In this document: in pieces, positions 19,099 to 27,397 of the stretch
Layout: every line of letters starts with the position of its first letter
Numbering within the stretch: position 1 is the stretch's first letter
Source: Planctomycetales bacterium
GTDB taxonomy: Bacteria > Planctomycetota > Planctomycetia > Planctomycetales > Planctomycetaceae
Assembly: GCA_028285345.1 (NCBI GenBank)
Contig: JANQPT010000048.1
Span: forward strand, 45,030-109,029
Reading direction: 5' to 3'
DNA length: 64,000 nucleotides
Program-made: the position numbers and the translations under genes
Notes under the pieces: generated by a model
What the model was told of the DNA's origin: nothing
Seen by the model: only the letters and a program-made list of their open reading frames with translations
The model's database searches: none

Positions 19099-20166
19099 AT
19101 GTCAAGCTATGATTTGAAATCGATTTCCGAAGAGCCGGTGAAACTCCCCGAGAAGAAGACTAAAAAAAAGACGCGCGGGTTCTTCGAACGTTGGTTTGTC
19201 CGCTTCGTCTTTTTAGCACTGCTCATCTCGCTAGGAATCAACGCCTATTTCTACCAGCGCTATCGAGATTACTTTTCCAGCGGCAGCGGACCGATTGAAC
19301 GATATTACTCCGGCCCAAAGGACGCCGTCGACAAGATCGCGATCGTCAAGGTCAGCGGCACGATTATGCCGCCCAACACCCGGCGGATTCTGGCCCGCAT
19401 CAAACAGGCCAAGAACGACGACGCGGTGAAAGCGGTATTGCTCTCAATTAACAGCCCCGGCGGTTTGGTCTCCGACAGCCATGAGATTTATCACCGGCTG
19501 GTCGAATTGAGAAAGACGAAGCCGGTCATCGTCCACATGAAGAGCATGGCCGCTTCCGGGGGCCTGTACGTGGCAATGGGAGCTGGCGAGGCCGGCAAAG
19601 TGATCGCCGAACCGACCACCTGGACCGGTTCGATCGGCGTGATTATTCCCCGGATGGAGATGGTCGGGTTGGCGGACAAAGTCGGCGTGCAGTCAGTACC
19701 CCTCAAAACCGGTCCGTTTAAAGATGCGCTCAGCCCGTTTCGGCACCTCGGCGAGGAAGAGCATGCGGTTTGGGACGACATCATCCAACAGTCGTTCGAC
19801 CGTTTTTTGAATGTGATTGCCGATAACCGCGCCGAACTCAATTATGTCGAAGTCAAAAAACTGGCGACCGGCCAAGTCTATACGGCCAAAGATGCGCTGC
19901 AAAACAAACTGATCGACAAGATCGGGTACGAAGAGGACGCCCTGGAAGAAGCGATGATTATCGCCGATCTGGATAAGGACAACATTCGTGTCGTGACGTA
20001 TGAATCTCCTGCGACGTTGATCTCGCTGTTACTTGGCACAGCCCGTGCCGCCGATCCGGACGAACAGTGGCAACTCGCCTTAGAATCGTCCGTCCCGCGT
20101 CCGATGTATTGCTGCTCTTGGCTGGCGGGAATCTCCAGTGGACGTTTTCAATCCGACGGCCGATGA
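19099..20166 (+). CDS. sppA: SppA-type signal peptide peptidase (S49 family)
   Basis: 355 residues with a short cytoplasmic Lys-rich head and a single membrane helix (VRFVFLALLISLGINAYFY, about residues 34-52). The S49 domain follows: ILARIKQAKNDDAVKAVLLSINSPGG, then the nucleophile region KSMAASGGLYVAMGAGE (Ser153) and TTWTGSIGVI. A Lys in KTGPFKDALSP about 50-55 residues later is the expected general base. This length fits the short (Bacillus-like) SppA class with one protease domain rather than the 600-residue E. coli type. The enzyme degrades cleaved signal peptides in the membrane. The last 40 residues (PRPMYCCSWLAGISSGRF) are unusual for the family. Confidence 0.88.
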   Translation: MSSYDLKSISEEPVKLPEKKTKKKTRGFFERWFVRFVFLALLISLGINAYFYQRYRDYFSSGSGPIERYYSGPKDAVDKIAIVKVSGTIMPPNTRRILARIKQAKNDDAVKAVLLSINSPGGLVSDSHEIYHRLVELRKTKPVIVHMKSMAASGGLYVAMGAGEAGKVIAEPTTWTGSIGVIIPRMEMVGLADKVGVQSVPLKTGPFKDALSPFRHLGEEEHAVWDDIIQQSFDRFLNVIADNRAELNYVEVKKLATGQVYTAKDALQNKLIDKIGYEEDALEEAMIIADLDKDNIRVVTYESPATLISLLLGTARAADPDEQWQLALESSVPRPMYCCSWLAGISSGRFQSDGR

Positions 20167-20245
20167 GGGACTTTGAGAACGTTGCCCGGCTGCTTATAAT
20201 ACAGGCGGAGAGTCAATCTGTTCCGATTGACGTGGAGCGTCTCAG

Positions 20246-21040
20246 ATGAAAAGCCCGTTCCCCGGAGTTGATCCCTACCTGGAGGCACAAGGTTTCTGGC
20301 CTGACTTTCACGCCAGATTCATCACGTATCTGAGCGATGAAATCGCAGGACACCTTCCCACAGCGTATCATGCCAGTATCGGCGAACGCGTCAGTTTGGT
20401 CTCGCATCAGGAACATCGGCTGCAGACCAAAACCGTAATCCCCGATGTCGCGATCACGGGCGGCGGCCCATCCGACTATGCGGCGTCGTCAACCGCCACA
20501 CTGTCGGAAGTGCAGCCCACAACGATTCCGCACATTATCGACGCTCAAGAAGAACTTCGTGAAACTTACGTGGAGATCGTCCGCCGTGACGACCAGTCGC
20601 TGGTGACAGTCATCGAACTGCTCTCGCCTTCAAACAAAACTGAGCCGGGCTTGAGTCAATATGTGCAAAAGCAAAACTTGCTGTTGCACGAAAAGGTGCA
20701 CCTGCTGGAGTTGGACCTGCTCTTAGGTGGCGAGCGGCGCAGGTTTCAGAAACCGCTGCCGCCGGGACATTTCTACGCCATGCTTTCTCGCGTCGAAAAC
20801 CGCCCCAATTGCGACGTTTACGCCTGGAATCTCGCGTCGCGAATCCCGGCGGTCCCCGTCCCGCTTCTCGCACCCGATCCGGACATATTGGTCAACCTGG
20901 CGGCGGTATTCGAGACGACCTACGGGCGGGGGCGTTATGCCGACATCGTTCGCTACGACGACAAGCCGGAGTTAGCGGTTGGAGCAGAAACTCTCGACTG
21001 GATTGCGGACACGGCTCGTTCGCAGCCGAAACCAAAGTAG
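20246..21040 (+). CDS. DUF4058 family protein
   Basis: 264 residues starting at an ATG 79 bases after the sppA stop. The N-terminus MKSPFPGVDPYLE with WPDFHARFITYLSDEI is the signature of DUF4058, a family common in cyanobacteria and planctomycetes. Other family phrases are PDVAIT, YVEIVRRDDQSLVTVIELLSPSNK and YAWNLASRIPAVPVPL. The ELLSPSNK segment resembles the catalytic ExK part of PD-(D/E)xK nuclease-like proteins such as Uma2, but I cannot confirm nuclease activity. It is cytoplasmic with no signal peptide. Confidence 0.85.
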   Translation: MKSPFPGVDPYLEAQGFWPDFHARFITYLSDEIAGHLPTAYHASIGERVSLVSHQEHRLQTKTVIPDVAITGGGPSDYAASSTATLSEVQPTTIPHIIDAQEELRETYVEIVRRDDQSLVTVIELLSPSNKTEPGLSQYVQKQNLLLHEKVHLLELDLLLGGERRRFQKPLPPGHFYAMLSRVENRPNCDVYAWNLASRIPAVPVPLLAPDPDILVNLAAVFETTYGRGRYADIVRYDDKPELAVGAETLDWIADTARSQPKPK

Positions 21041-21066
21041 CTGCCCGTCGTTTCAGCAGCAAGATG

Positions 21067-21336
21067 CTACCTGCGCCGATTTGTCAAAAACTCGGCGTTG
21101 AGATCTCGGATGGTATTGAGCACCTTTTGATTGGCGCGGGCCTGCATCGAAATACTGGGCATTTGAGCGAGCGCGCCGATCTTCTCCGCAAAGGTACCGC
21201 TGTCGTCATTCGCGGTCGACTTAATGCCGGCGGCCACGTTTTGCGCAACGTGATCCAAACGCTCAAGTGCGCGGTTGAGTCCCGTTAGTGCGTTGTGTGA
21301 CGCCGACGCGACGGACTGCACCGAAGCCATTGCCAA
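21067..21336 (-). CDS. Mini flagellar axial-like protein
   Basis: 89 residues, starting eight bases after the flagellin stop on the same strand, so probably cotranscribed. The N-terminus SASHNALTGLNRALERLDHVAQNVA resembles the conserved helix of rod/hook proteins (A..ALSGL.A...LD..ANNIAN). The C-terminus PSISMQARANQKVLNTIRDLNAEFL resembles their closing helix (QAxAN..VL.T..D). The middle domain of about 30 residues is almost absent. This looks like a minimal FlgB/FlgC- or FliE-like coiled-coil unit, perhaps an adaptor or filament cap partner. The assignment is by pattern only, and no exact family is claimed. Confidence 0.55.
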   Translation of the reverse strand: MAMASVQSVASASHNALTGLNRALERLDHVAQNVAAGIKSTANDDSGTFAEKIGALAQMPSISMQARANQKVLNTIRDLNAEFLTNRRR

Positions 21337-21343
21337 TTCTCCC

Positions 21344-22756
21344 CTATGATCGAAACGCGCCGAATTGCAGCAGGCTCAAGACGCCCTCCTGTTGCAAGCT
21401 GCTGATTGACAACGCCTGCAGCGTCGCTTGCTGCATCAACTGATTTCCCGTCAACAGCGCTGTTTCCCGCGCGACGTCCGCATCCTGAACCGATGAGAGC
21501 GCCGATGATGTGTTGGTAATCTGCGCGTTGAGCAAGCGGCCCGCCGGCTCCAACGCATTCTTCTGAAACGATCCGACCCGTGCTTGGGCCAACGTCGCCT
21601 GTTCGATCGCATCGTCGATGACCCGCACGGCGGTTACGGAATTGCCGCCGATGAGATCGGCCGAATTGCCGCTGAGAATGTCGCTCACCATGCCGGACGG
21701 ACCGCCCAGCCGCGCCGCATTGAGCACCGGCATGCCGACGCGAAGCGTGTTCGCAACGTTCGTGCCGACCGCGAATTGTAGCCCCTCTCCGGAGACTTGA
21801 AACGACGTCAGCGTTCCGCTGGCGGACGGGTCGACCGTGATTTCCAGTTGTGTGTTGCTGGTGCTGACGTTGAACGACGTCCCGTCGGCTGTCACCGATT
21901 CGCCGTTGATTGTCGCGACGGCGTCGCTGCCCGCAGCACTGTTTCCGCCGTCGGTGGTGAATGTGCCCTCGCTGACGGTAATGTTGATCTCCGCCGCGGA
22001 ACCGTAGTCGGCCGTCGAGAGGTCGACCTCGCCGTTGCCAACATCTTCCACGGCGTCGACGCCCGTCAGATAGGCCACGGAGTTAAACGCGGCGGCAACA
22101 TCGGCATCGGACGCGCCGTTGGCAAGCGTGATGACGGCCGATCCATCGGGACCTTCAATCGTCAGCGTCGTGTCGGAGCTAATCGTTCCCGAGAACGTAT
22201 CGGTCGCCTGCGTGGCTTGTGAGGTGACTTCAACGTTGACCGTCACATCATCAGCGGTTGACTTTGAGAGGACCTCGACAGACGTGAATTCCGTATTGTC
22301 AACGCCCTCAGTCCGAAAACTGGCGGATCCATCCAACAACCGCTGCCCGCCAAACTCGACTTGGGCCAGCGAATTGATGCCGCGGATAATGACGTCCACT
22401 TCAACCTGATTTGCGGCGACTTCCGCAGAGGTCAATCCGCCGCCGGCGGACTGCAAGATCAGCGACCGCGCCTCCTGCAGTTGATCAACGATTTGGCCGA
22501 TACTGCTGTCTGCCGTGCTAACCACCGCGCTGGCGCGAGTGACGTTCTCCGATGCCGCTTCGGCAGCGGTCAATTCCCGCTGCAACAGCGATGATGCGAT
22601 CAACCCCGCCGGGTCGTCTTTGGCCGAATTGATCCGCTTAAACGTGCTCAGACGCTGCGTGTTCGTGGCGATCGCCGAGTTCAACTCCTGCAGACGGTTG
22701 AGCGCGCGAATCTGCGACGAGGATAGTGAGCCGGCACCGTTGGAGATGGATAGCAT
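21344..22756 (-). CDS. Flagellin
   Basis: 470 residues. The D0/D1 N-terminal region is clear: ALNRLQELNSAIATNTQRLSTFKRINSAKDDPAGLIASSLL and the following helix up to SLAQVEFGGQRLLDGSASF. The C-terminal D1/D0 helix ends with VQDADVARETALLTGNQLMQQATLQALS and the terminal LLQFGAFRS. The middle 200 residues are Thr/Ser/Asp-rich and beta-like, matching the variable surface domain, with possible flagellin IN-type repeats (NSVAYLTGVDAVEDVGNGEVDLSTADYG-type units). It builds the extracellular filament after export through the flagellar type III system. The short axial-like gene follows it at eight bases. No other flagellar genes are in the window. Confidence 0.9.
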   Translation of the reverse strand: MLSISNGAGSLSSSQIRALNRLQELNSAIATNTQRLSTFKRINSAKDDPAGLIASSLLQRELTAAEAASENVTRASAVVSTADSSIGQIVDQLQEARSLILQSAGGGLTSAEVAANQVEVDVIIRGINSLAQVEFGGQRLLDGSASFRTEGVDNTEFTSVEVLSKSTADDVTVNVEVTSQATQATDTFSGTISSDTTLTIEGPDGSAVITLANGASDADVAAAFNSVAYLTGVDAVEDVGNGEVDLSTADYGSAAEINITVSEGTFTTDGGNSAAGSDAVATINGESVTADGTSFNVSTSNTQLEITVDPSASGTLTSFQVSGEGLQFAVGTNVANTLRVGMPVLNAARLGGPSGMVSDILSGNSADLIGGNSVTAVRVIDDAIEQATLAQARVGSFQKNALEPAGRLLNAQITNTSSALSSVQDADVARETALLTGNQLMQQATLQALSISSLQQEGVLSLLQFGAFRS

Positions 22757-23086
22757 GGCGGGTGTGACTCAACTTATCCGGTTTGCCAGTGGTGAACAAA
22801 CTTCTCAAGCAGGCGTGGTGATCGCGTTGTTTCGGCTCGCCCTCGAATCGACAATTCCCCTTACGAACGACGCCTACGACTTCGATCCGCAACCGGAAAG
22901 GCCAAGTGTGCCCCAACGTTTATTCGTACCACCAGCGACGGACTTAGGCCGATTGACCCAAGTCGCCGCAGTAAGCTTAGCTCTTGCGCAGCGTCGGTCA
23001 AAGAATTACGCGATGCGGGCCGACAATTAGCAGGGACGCGCCGGCTCAAAGCGCACCGATTATGTCGATCGTCGCAATCGCGACGA
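22757..23086. other. Intergenic region upstream of the flagellin gene
   Basis: It carries the flagellin promoter on the minus strand. The stretch upstream of the start contains an AAGTTT and a CGGATAA reminiscent of sigma-28 boxes, but their spacing does not fit. No RNA gene or protein-like frame is seen. Confidence 0.35.
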
Positions 23087-24100
23087 TCATCGGGATCGGG
23101 GCCAATACATCTGGTAAGCAACACCCGCTCCGATGAGCGGCAGGAAGATATAGAGCAGCACGGAATAGAAGTCGAAATATCCGCCGGCGCCGATTACGAA
23201 TCCATCCAACAGATAGGCCATTACGAAACACCAACAGACGATAATAATGCTGACCTGTTTTCCGAATTGCGCCTGCTCTTCGGGAGACCGGGTTGGTTTT
23301 TCCTTCTTCGGCTTGGAGACCTTGCGACTACTCTTTTTGGCAACGGGTATCTCCTCCGCTCCCTCCGCACGGACTCCCGGGGCATAATACTTGGAGATGG
23401 CTTGGTTGATCGCTAGCGGCGTCGCCAAGACATCCCGAACCGGCATTTCAAATCGCAGGCGGAGATCGTCTTCGACTTCGGCGGTGATCGGATTGACACA
23501 GGCGACCAGCAACACGTCGTCGTCTTCATCGATAAACAGCGGCAAAATGGAATTCTGCTTGACCATCGAGCGGGGCACGCGGTCCATCACGCTGTCCACG
23601 GGGGTCAACTCATCGAGATTCACATAAGGCCGCCCCAAAGACGCAGCCAACGCACGCGCTGCAGCCTCCGCTTTGACCGCCTTGAGTTGCACCAGCGCGT
23701 CGCGCATGTCGATGCCCAATCCGCGGCACATGCCTGCGGCTTCCTCGACCTGCGCGGGTGTGATGTCTCCTTGCTGGAGCAAGATTTGTTCGATCGGCGG
23801 CCGTTCGCCGAGAACTTCGTCCGCTTCAAATTCGCGGCCGAACTGTGTGTCGTAGTCGCGTTTTCGGTCGGCGTCGGTCAGGCAGAGCATCGCCTTGGCC
23901 AACTCGTTCAATAGCGCTTGCGACTCGTCCATGTACTGGCCCGATGCATACTTGCGGACGTGCGCATTGAGCTTGCGATAGTTAGCTTGGATCCTCTCCG
24001 GATCGTCCTCGAATTGGACTAATCTCAACAATTGATAATGGTCGGGCGGCCGCTGGTCTTCCGGAATCCCCAACCAATCCTTGTAAACGTCGAGTGCCAC
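23087..24100 (-). CDS. J-like/MshEN-domain membrane protein
   Basis: 337 residues with three parts. Residues 18-90 resemble a J-domain: DHYQLLRLVQF, then IQANYRKLNAHVRKYASG, then LLNELAKAMLCLTDADRKRDYD. The HPD tripeptide that activates Hsp70 is missing; the loop after YRKLNAH reads VRKYA. Residues 100-240 fit the N-terminal domain of GspE/MshE ATPases (ILLQQGDITPAQVEEA, LAASLGRPYVNLDEL, VLATPLAINQAISKYYA), but no ATPase follows. A Lys-rich linker leads to two membrane helices (about 283-305 and 308-331). The gene lies 153 bases downstream of the Hsp70-like gene on the same strand, which supports a chaperone link. The function is inferred only. Confidence 0.7.
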   Translation of the reverse strand: MALDVYKDWLGIPEDQRPPDHYQLLRLVQFEDDPERIQANYRKLNAHVRKYASGQYMDESQALLNELAKAMLCLTDADRKRDYDTQFGREFEADEVLGERPPIEQILLQQGDITPAQVEEAAGMCRGLGIDMRDALVQLKAVKAEAAARALAASLGRPYVNLDELTPVDSVMDRVPRSMVKQNSILPLFIDEDDDVLLVACVNPITAEVEDDLRLRFEMPVRDVLATPLAINQAISKYYAPGVRAEGAEEIPVAKKSSRKVSKPKKEKPTRSPEEQAQFGKQVSIIIVCWCFVMAYLLDGFVIGAGGYFDFYSVLLYIFLPLIGAGVAYQMYWPRSR

Positions 24101-24253
24101 TGCAGCTCACTCCCCAAGCAAGATTCCGTGCGACACGATTAAACGGGAACGTGCGGGTCGTCGTCGAATCCATCACCTGCTCAACCGTCGTGACACCACA
24201 CCTCGAATGCACAATTCGGGCTGAGAGCAACAAACGATATCGAACCGTGCCAG

Positions 24254-25831
24254 CTATTCAACTTGATATTCACGTGCCAATGATTCGAACGCCTGTAGCC
24301 CCGCGTCGTCCAATCCGGAAGCGCGGACGATCTCCGTCGAGGCCTCTTTGTTTCCCGTCAAATCGCGAGCAGTCGCATTGATTCGGCCGCTGGAGTCGTA
24401 ACTGTACGTCACTTCCACCGGAGATCCCGCCGGCAGATTCGGCGGCAGGTCCGTAATGCGAAAGTCGCCGATTTGGGAGCAGGCGTCCACGTCCTTGGCC
24501 TCGCCCTCGAGCAAATACACATGCACGGTTTGCTGATTGGCGGAATTGGTGGAAAACCGCTCAGTGCGCGAGAACGGAATCGTCGTGTTGCGGGGGATCA
24601 TGATGTGGTTCATTTTTTGCGTCCGCTGATCCGGGTCGGTGACCTTGATGCCCAGCGAATGAGAGTTGACATCGTCCGAAACCACCGATCGTAGACGGCT
24701 AATGACCGCCTTCGCCATGCGACCTTCGCCGCCTGTTTCTTTGGCCTCAAGTATGGCTGCGTGAATCGCAGCCCCCTGGGCAACCGCAACTTCCGCGTTT
24801 AACTCTCGGGACGGTGTCTTCTTACAGACAGACGTCAGCATCTCCTCGACCGACGGCATGTGTGTCGACCCGCCCACTAAAATCAACTCGTCGAGTGTCG
24901 CGGGATCGACATCGGCTTGCTGCAACACCAATTCCGTGGTATCGCGAGTCCGCTGCAAGAGATCGGCCGTCATGCGTTCGAAATCCCCGCGCGTCAGCGC
25001 CACGGCGAGGCTCTTGCCCTTGTAGTAGACATTCACCGGCACCTGCGCTTTGGAGCTAAGCGCCAACTTTGCCGCTTCGCATTCCTGCGACATCTGCAGC
25101 GCCGTCTCCGGATCCTCACGCGGGTCCATCCCAAACTTGTGTTTGAATTGCTCAGAAACGTGATCCACGATCCGGGCACTCCAGTCCAGACCGCCCAGGT
25201 ACACATCGCCGTCCGTCGCCAACACTCGGAAGTGCGTCGGCGTATACCGGACGACCGTCACGTCAAACGTGCCGCCGCCCAGGTCGTACACCAGAATCGT
25301 CTTTTCGTTCTCTCCTAACTCCAGGCGTCCCAGTTCGCCCTTCATCCACGCGTACGCCAGCGTCGCCGCCGTCGGTTCGTTGATAATGTCGATGACATTC
25401 AACCCGGCGATTTTGCCGGCATCTTGGGTCGCCTTGCGGCGGACATCGTTAAAGTAGTAGGGAACCGTGATCACCGCGTTGGCGATGTTGCCGATCTGCG
25501 GTTCCGCATCCTGCTTCAGCTTCTTGATAATCAGCGCCGACAGAAACTCCGGTGTCAGCTTTTTGTTTTCATAGACTTTGAAGAAATTCTTATTGCCCAT
25601 CTGGCGTTTGACCGCCTCAATGATATTGGCCGGATCGGCAACAGAAATCCGCTCAAATGAAGGGCCCACCAAGATGTGACCTTGATCTCCCAGCAAAATC
25701 ACCGACGGCGTGATCGTCTTCTCATCCGCATTCTTCAACGAAACGGGATTGCCGTTGTTGTCAATCTGCGCCATCGCGGAGTAGGTCGTTCCCAAATCAA
25801 TTCCGACAGTTTGGCCTTCAAGTAGCTTCAT
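24254..25831 (-). CDS. DnaK-like Hsp70 without the C-terminal lid
   Basis: 525 residues. The Hsp70 ATPase domain is complete: [13 protein letters not shown] near residue 10, [52 protein letters not shown] and [18 protein letters not shown]. The substrate-binding beta domain follows ([28 protein letters not shown] to [17 protein letters not shown]). The protein then stops about 110 residues short of canonical DnaK, so the helical lid and the EEVD-like tail are missing. It differs from a housekeeping DnaK in this and in sitting next to the J-like gene rather than grpE/dnaJ. It is an ATP-driven chaperone, likely specialised. Confidence 0.9.
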   Translation of the reverse strand: MKLLEGQTVGIDLGTTYSAMAQIDNNGNPVSLKNADEKTITPSVILLGDQGHILVGPSFERISVADPANIIEAVKRQMGNKNFFKVYENKKLTPEFLSALIIKKLKQDAEPQIGNIANAVITVPYYFNDVRRKATQDAGKIAGLNVIDIINEPTAATLAYAWMKGELGRLELGENEKTILVYDLGGGTFDVTVVRYTPTHFRVLATDGDVYLGGLDWSARIVDHVSEQFKHKFGMDPREDPETALQMSQECEAAKLALSSKAQVPVNVYYKGKSLAVALTRGDFERMTADLLQRTRDTTELVLQQADVDPATLDELILVGGSTHMPSVEEMLTSVCKKTPSRELNAEVAVAQGAAIHAAILEAKETGGEGRMAKAVISRLRSVVSDDVNSHSLGIKVTDPDQRTQKMNHIMIPRNTTIPFSRTERFSTNSANQQTVHVYLLEGEAKDVDACSQIGDFRITDLPPNLPAGSPVEVTYSYDSSGRINATARDLTGNKEASTEIVRASGLDDAGLQAFESLAREYQVE

Positions 25832-26241
25832 AATTGTGCCTTGTGTGCGATCCTATGTTGCGGGAGGATATCGGATTCCAATTGCGGGTGACGACGTGAA
25901 TTCTCTATTCTTAGAGGTGTACTGTCCCTGCGGAATCCGCTGACATGCGAACCGACTCTCGATTCCGCTTCTGCAGGAAAAATGCATTTTGACAGCGATT
26001 CGTAAGAGAATCAAGCGCGGCCCGCCGACAAGCGCTTTGATGCGCCCATGAGCCATTTCCCGTCGAGTGATCGTTGTTCACGCATTCTGGAGACTTTGGT
26101 CTGGAAGACCCAGGCCCGTGGTTTTCCACGTCGGACATCTATTTTGGCCGCACCTGATGTTTGATAACGTGTTTTTGAAGTGGATTTCACAAATTCGCCC
26201 CCAGACCCGCGCTGTCACGACACGTAAGACCGAGACCAACG
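25832..26241. other. Divergent intergenic region between Hsp70-like and amidohydrolase-like genes
   Basis: About 410 bases that should hold both promoters. I looked for a CIRCE element (TTAGCACTC-N9-GAGTGCTAA) on both strands and found none. No RNA gene or convincing open frame is seen. Confidence 0.35.
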
Positions 26242-27393
26242 ATGTCTTCGTTTGAGTATGATTTGGCTCTCCGTGCCGGAAGAGTCCTCTGCCCGCAGTC
26301 CAGTCGGGACGCCGCCGGCTTCGTGCTCGTGCAGGGCGATCGAATCGCAGATGTTGACGGCGCGCACGCAGATCGTGCCAGCAAGATACTCGAGTTTCCT
26401 GACGCCGTCGTGGTCCCCGGATTAGTCGATTTGCACGCTCATCCCGCCGTCGGTGGGTCGAAGTACGGAATCGTCCCGGATCAGGAATTGCTCCCCCGGG
26501 GAGTGACTACCGCCCTTTCGCAAGGAGACGCCGGCGCCGATCAACTCGATGACTATCGCCGGCACACAATTCGCGAATCACGCACCCGCGTCCGACTGGC
26601 GATCAATCTCTCCGCCCCGGGCGAATCGATGCCGGACGGTTGCTTCGAAAATGCTGACTGGGCCGACGTCGGGCGATGTGTCACCGCAATCGAATCGGCC
26701 GGCGACGACGTCTGGGGCATCGCGGTCAATGTGAGTGAAATCGCTTGCGGCGCAACCGATCCGCAGTTGATCCTCAGCCGTGGGATAGAAGCGGCTGACA
26801 GGACCGACCGCCCCCTGTTATTTGGAATGCGGAACCCGGCGGACTGGCCGATGGAAGACCAATTGGCTCGACTGCGGCCCGGAGACGTCGTCACCTACTG
26901 TTTCCGGGAAGAACCGTTCGGCATTGTGCAAAACGGCAAGATCCCGGATTGCGTCCGCCGCGCCCGGCAGCGCGGCGTGTTGTTTGATGTCGGTCATGGC
27001 ATGGCCTCTTTCGATTTCGCGGTTGCGGAGGCGGCACTGGCAGAGGATTTTCCTCCCGATACTATTTCATCCGACCAATATGCCCGGCACATCGGTTCGC
27101 AACCGCCGCATGACTTGTTGCGGACGGCCTCAAAGCTCATTGCTGCAGGTATGTCGGAAGCGGACGCGCTCGCCGCCGTTACTGCCCGTCCGGCCGAAAT
27201 CCTCGGACTGCAAAATGAAATCGGCTCACTGACGCCGGGCGCCTGCGCGGACCTCACAGTGATACGCTGCAATGTCGACGCCGCACCGCTGGTCGACACA
27301 CGCGGTGATTCCCGGCCGGGCGGCTGTTGGGAGGCAATTCTCACTGTGCGCGGGGGGACGATTGTTGAACCGAAGCCGCCAAAGTTGAACTAA
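26242..27393 (+). CDS. Amidohydrolase/deacetylase-family protein with missing metal ligands
   Basis: 383 residues with the amidohydrolase layout: a small beta domain (residues 1-60 and 330-380) around a TIM barrel. It aligns well with the amidohydrolase/deacetylase (EF_0837-type) family: VVPGLVDLHAHPAVGG, RGVTTALSQGDAGAD, LRPGDVVTYCFREEPFG, GVLFDVGHGMASFDFAVAEAAL and PDTISSDQYA. His65 and His67 of the HxH pair and the Asp278 position are kept. The carboxylated Lys expected in GIKVR is Ala161 (GIAVN), the His of MVH is Gly195, and the His of THCF is Tyr219. If my alignment is right, it cannot bind the usual binuclear metal site and may be a pseudoenzyme or use one metal. It is cytoplasmic. Its stop lies four bases from the convergent esterase stop. 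Confidence 0.75.
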   Translation: MSSFEYDLALRAGRVLCPQSSRDAAGFVLVQGDRIADVDGAHADRASKILEFPDAVVVPGLVDLHAHPAVGGSKYGIVPDQELLPRGVTTALSQGDAGADQLDDYRRHTIRESRTRVRLAINLSAPGESMPDGCFENADWADVGRCVTAIESAGDDVWGIAVNVSEIACGATDPQLILSRGIEAADRTDRPLLFGMRNPADWPMEDQLARLRPGDVVTYCFREEPFGIVQNGKIPDCVRRARQRGVLFDVGHGMASFDFAVAEAALAEDFPPDTISSDQYARHIGSQPPHDLLRTASKLIAAGMSEADALAAVTARPAEILGLQNEIGSLTPGACADLTVIRCNVDAAPLVDTRGDSRPGGCWEAILTVRGGTIVEPKPPKLN

Positions 27394-27397
27394 CGAT

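Noticed and set aside
22757..22900. Possible sigma-28 promoter before flagellin
   Set aside because: AAGTTT and CCGGATAA occur on the minus strand but are too far apart for the TAAA-N15-GCCGATAA pattern.
25832..26241. CIRCE heat-shock element before the Hsp70-like gene
   Set aside because: No TTAGCACTC-N9-GAGTGCTAA on either strand; also absent before the Hsp20 genes.
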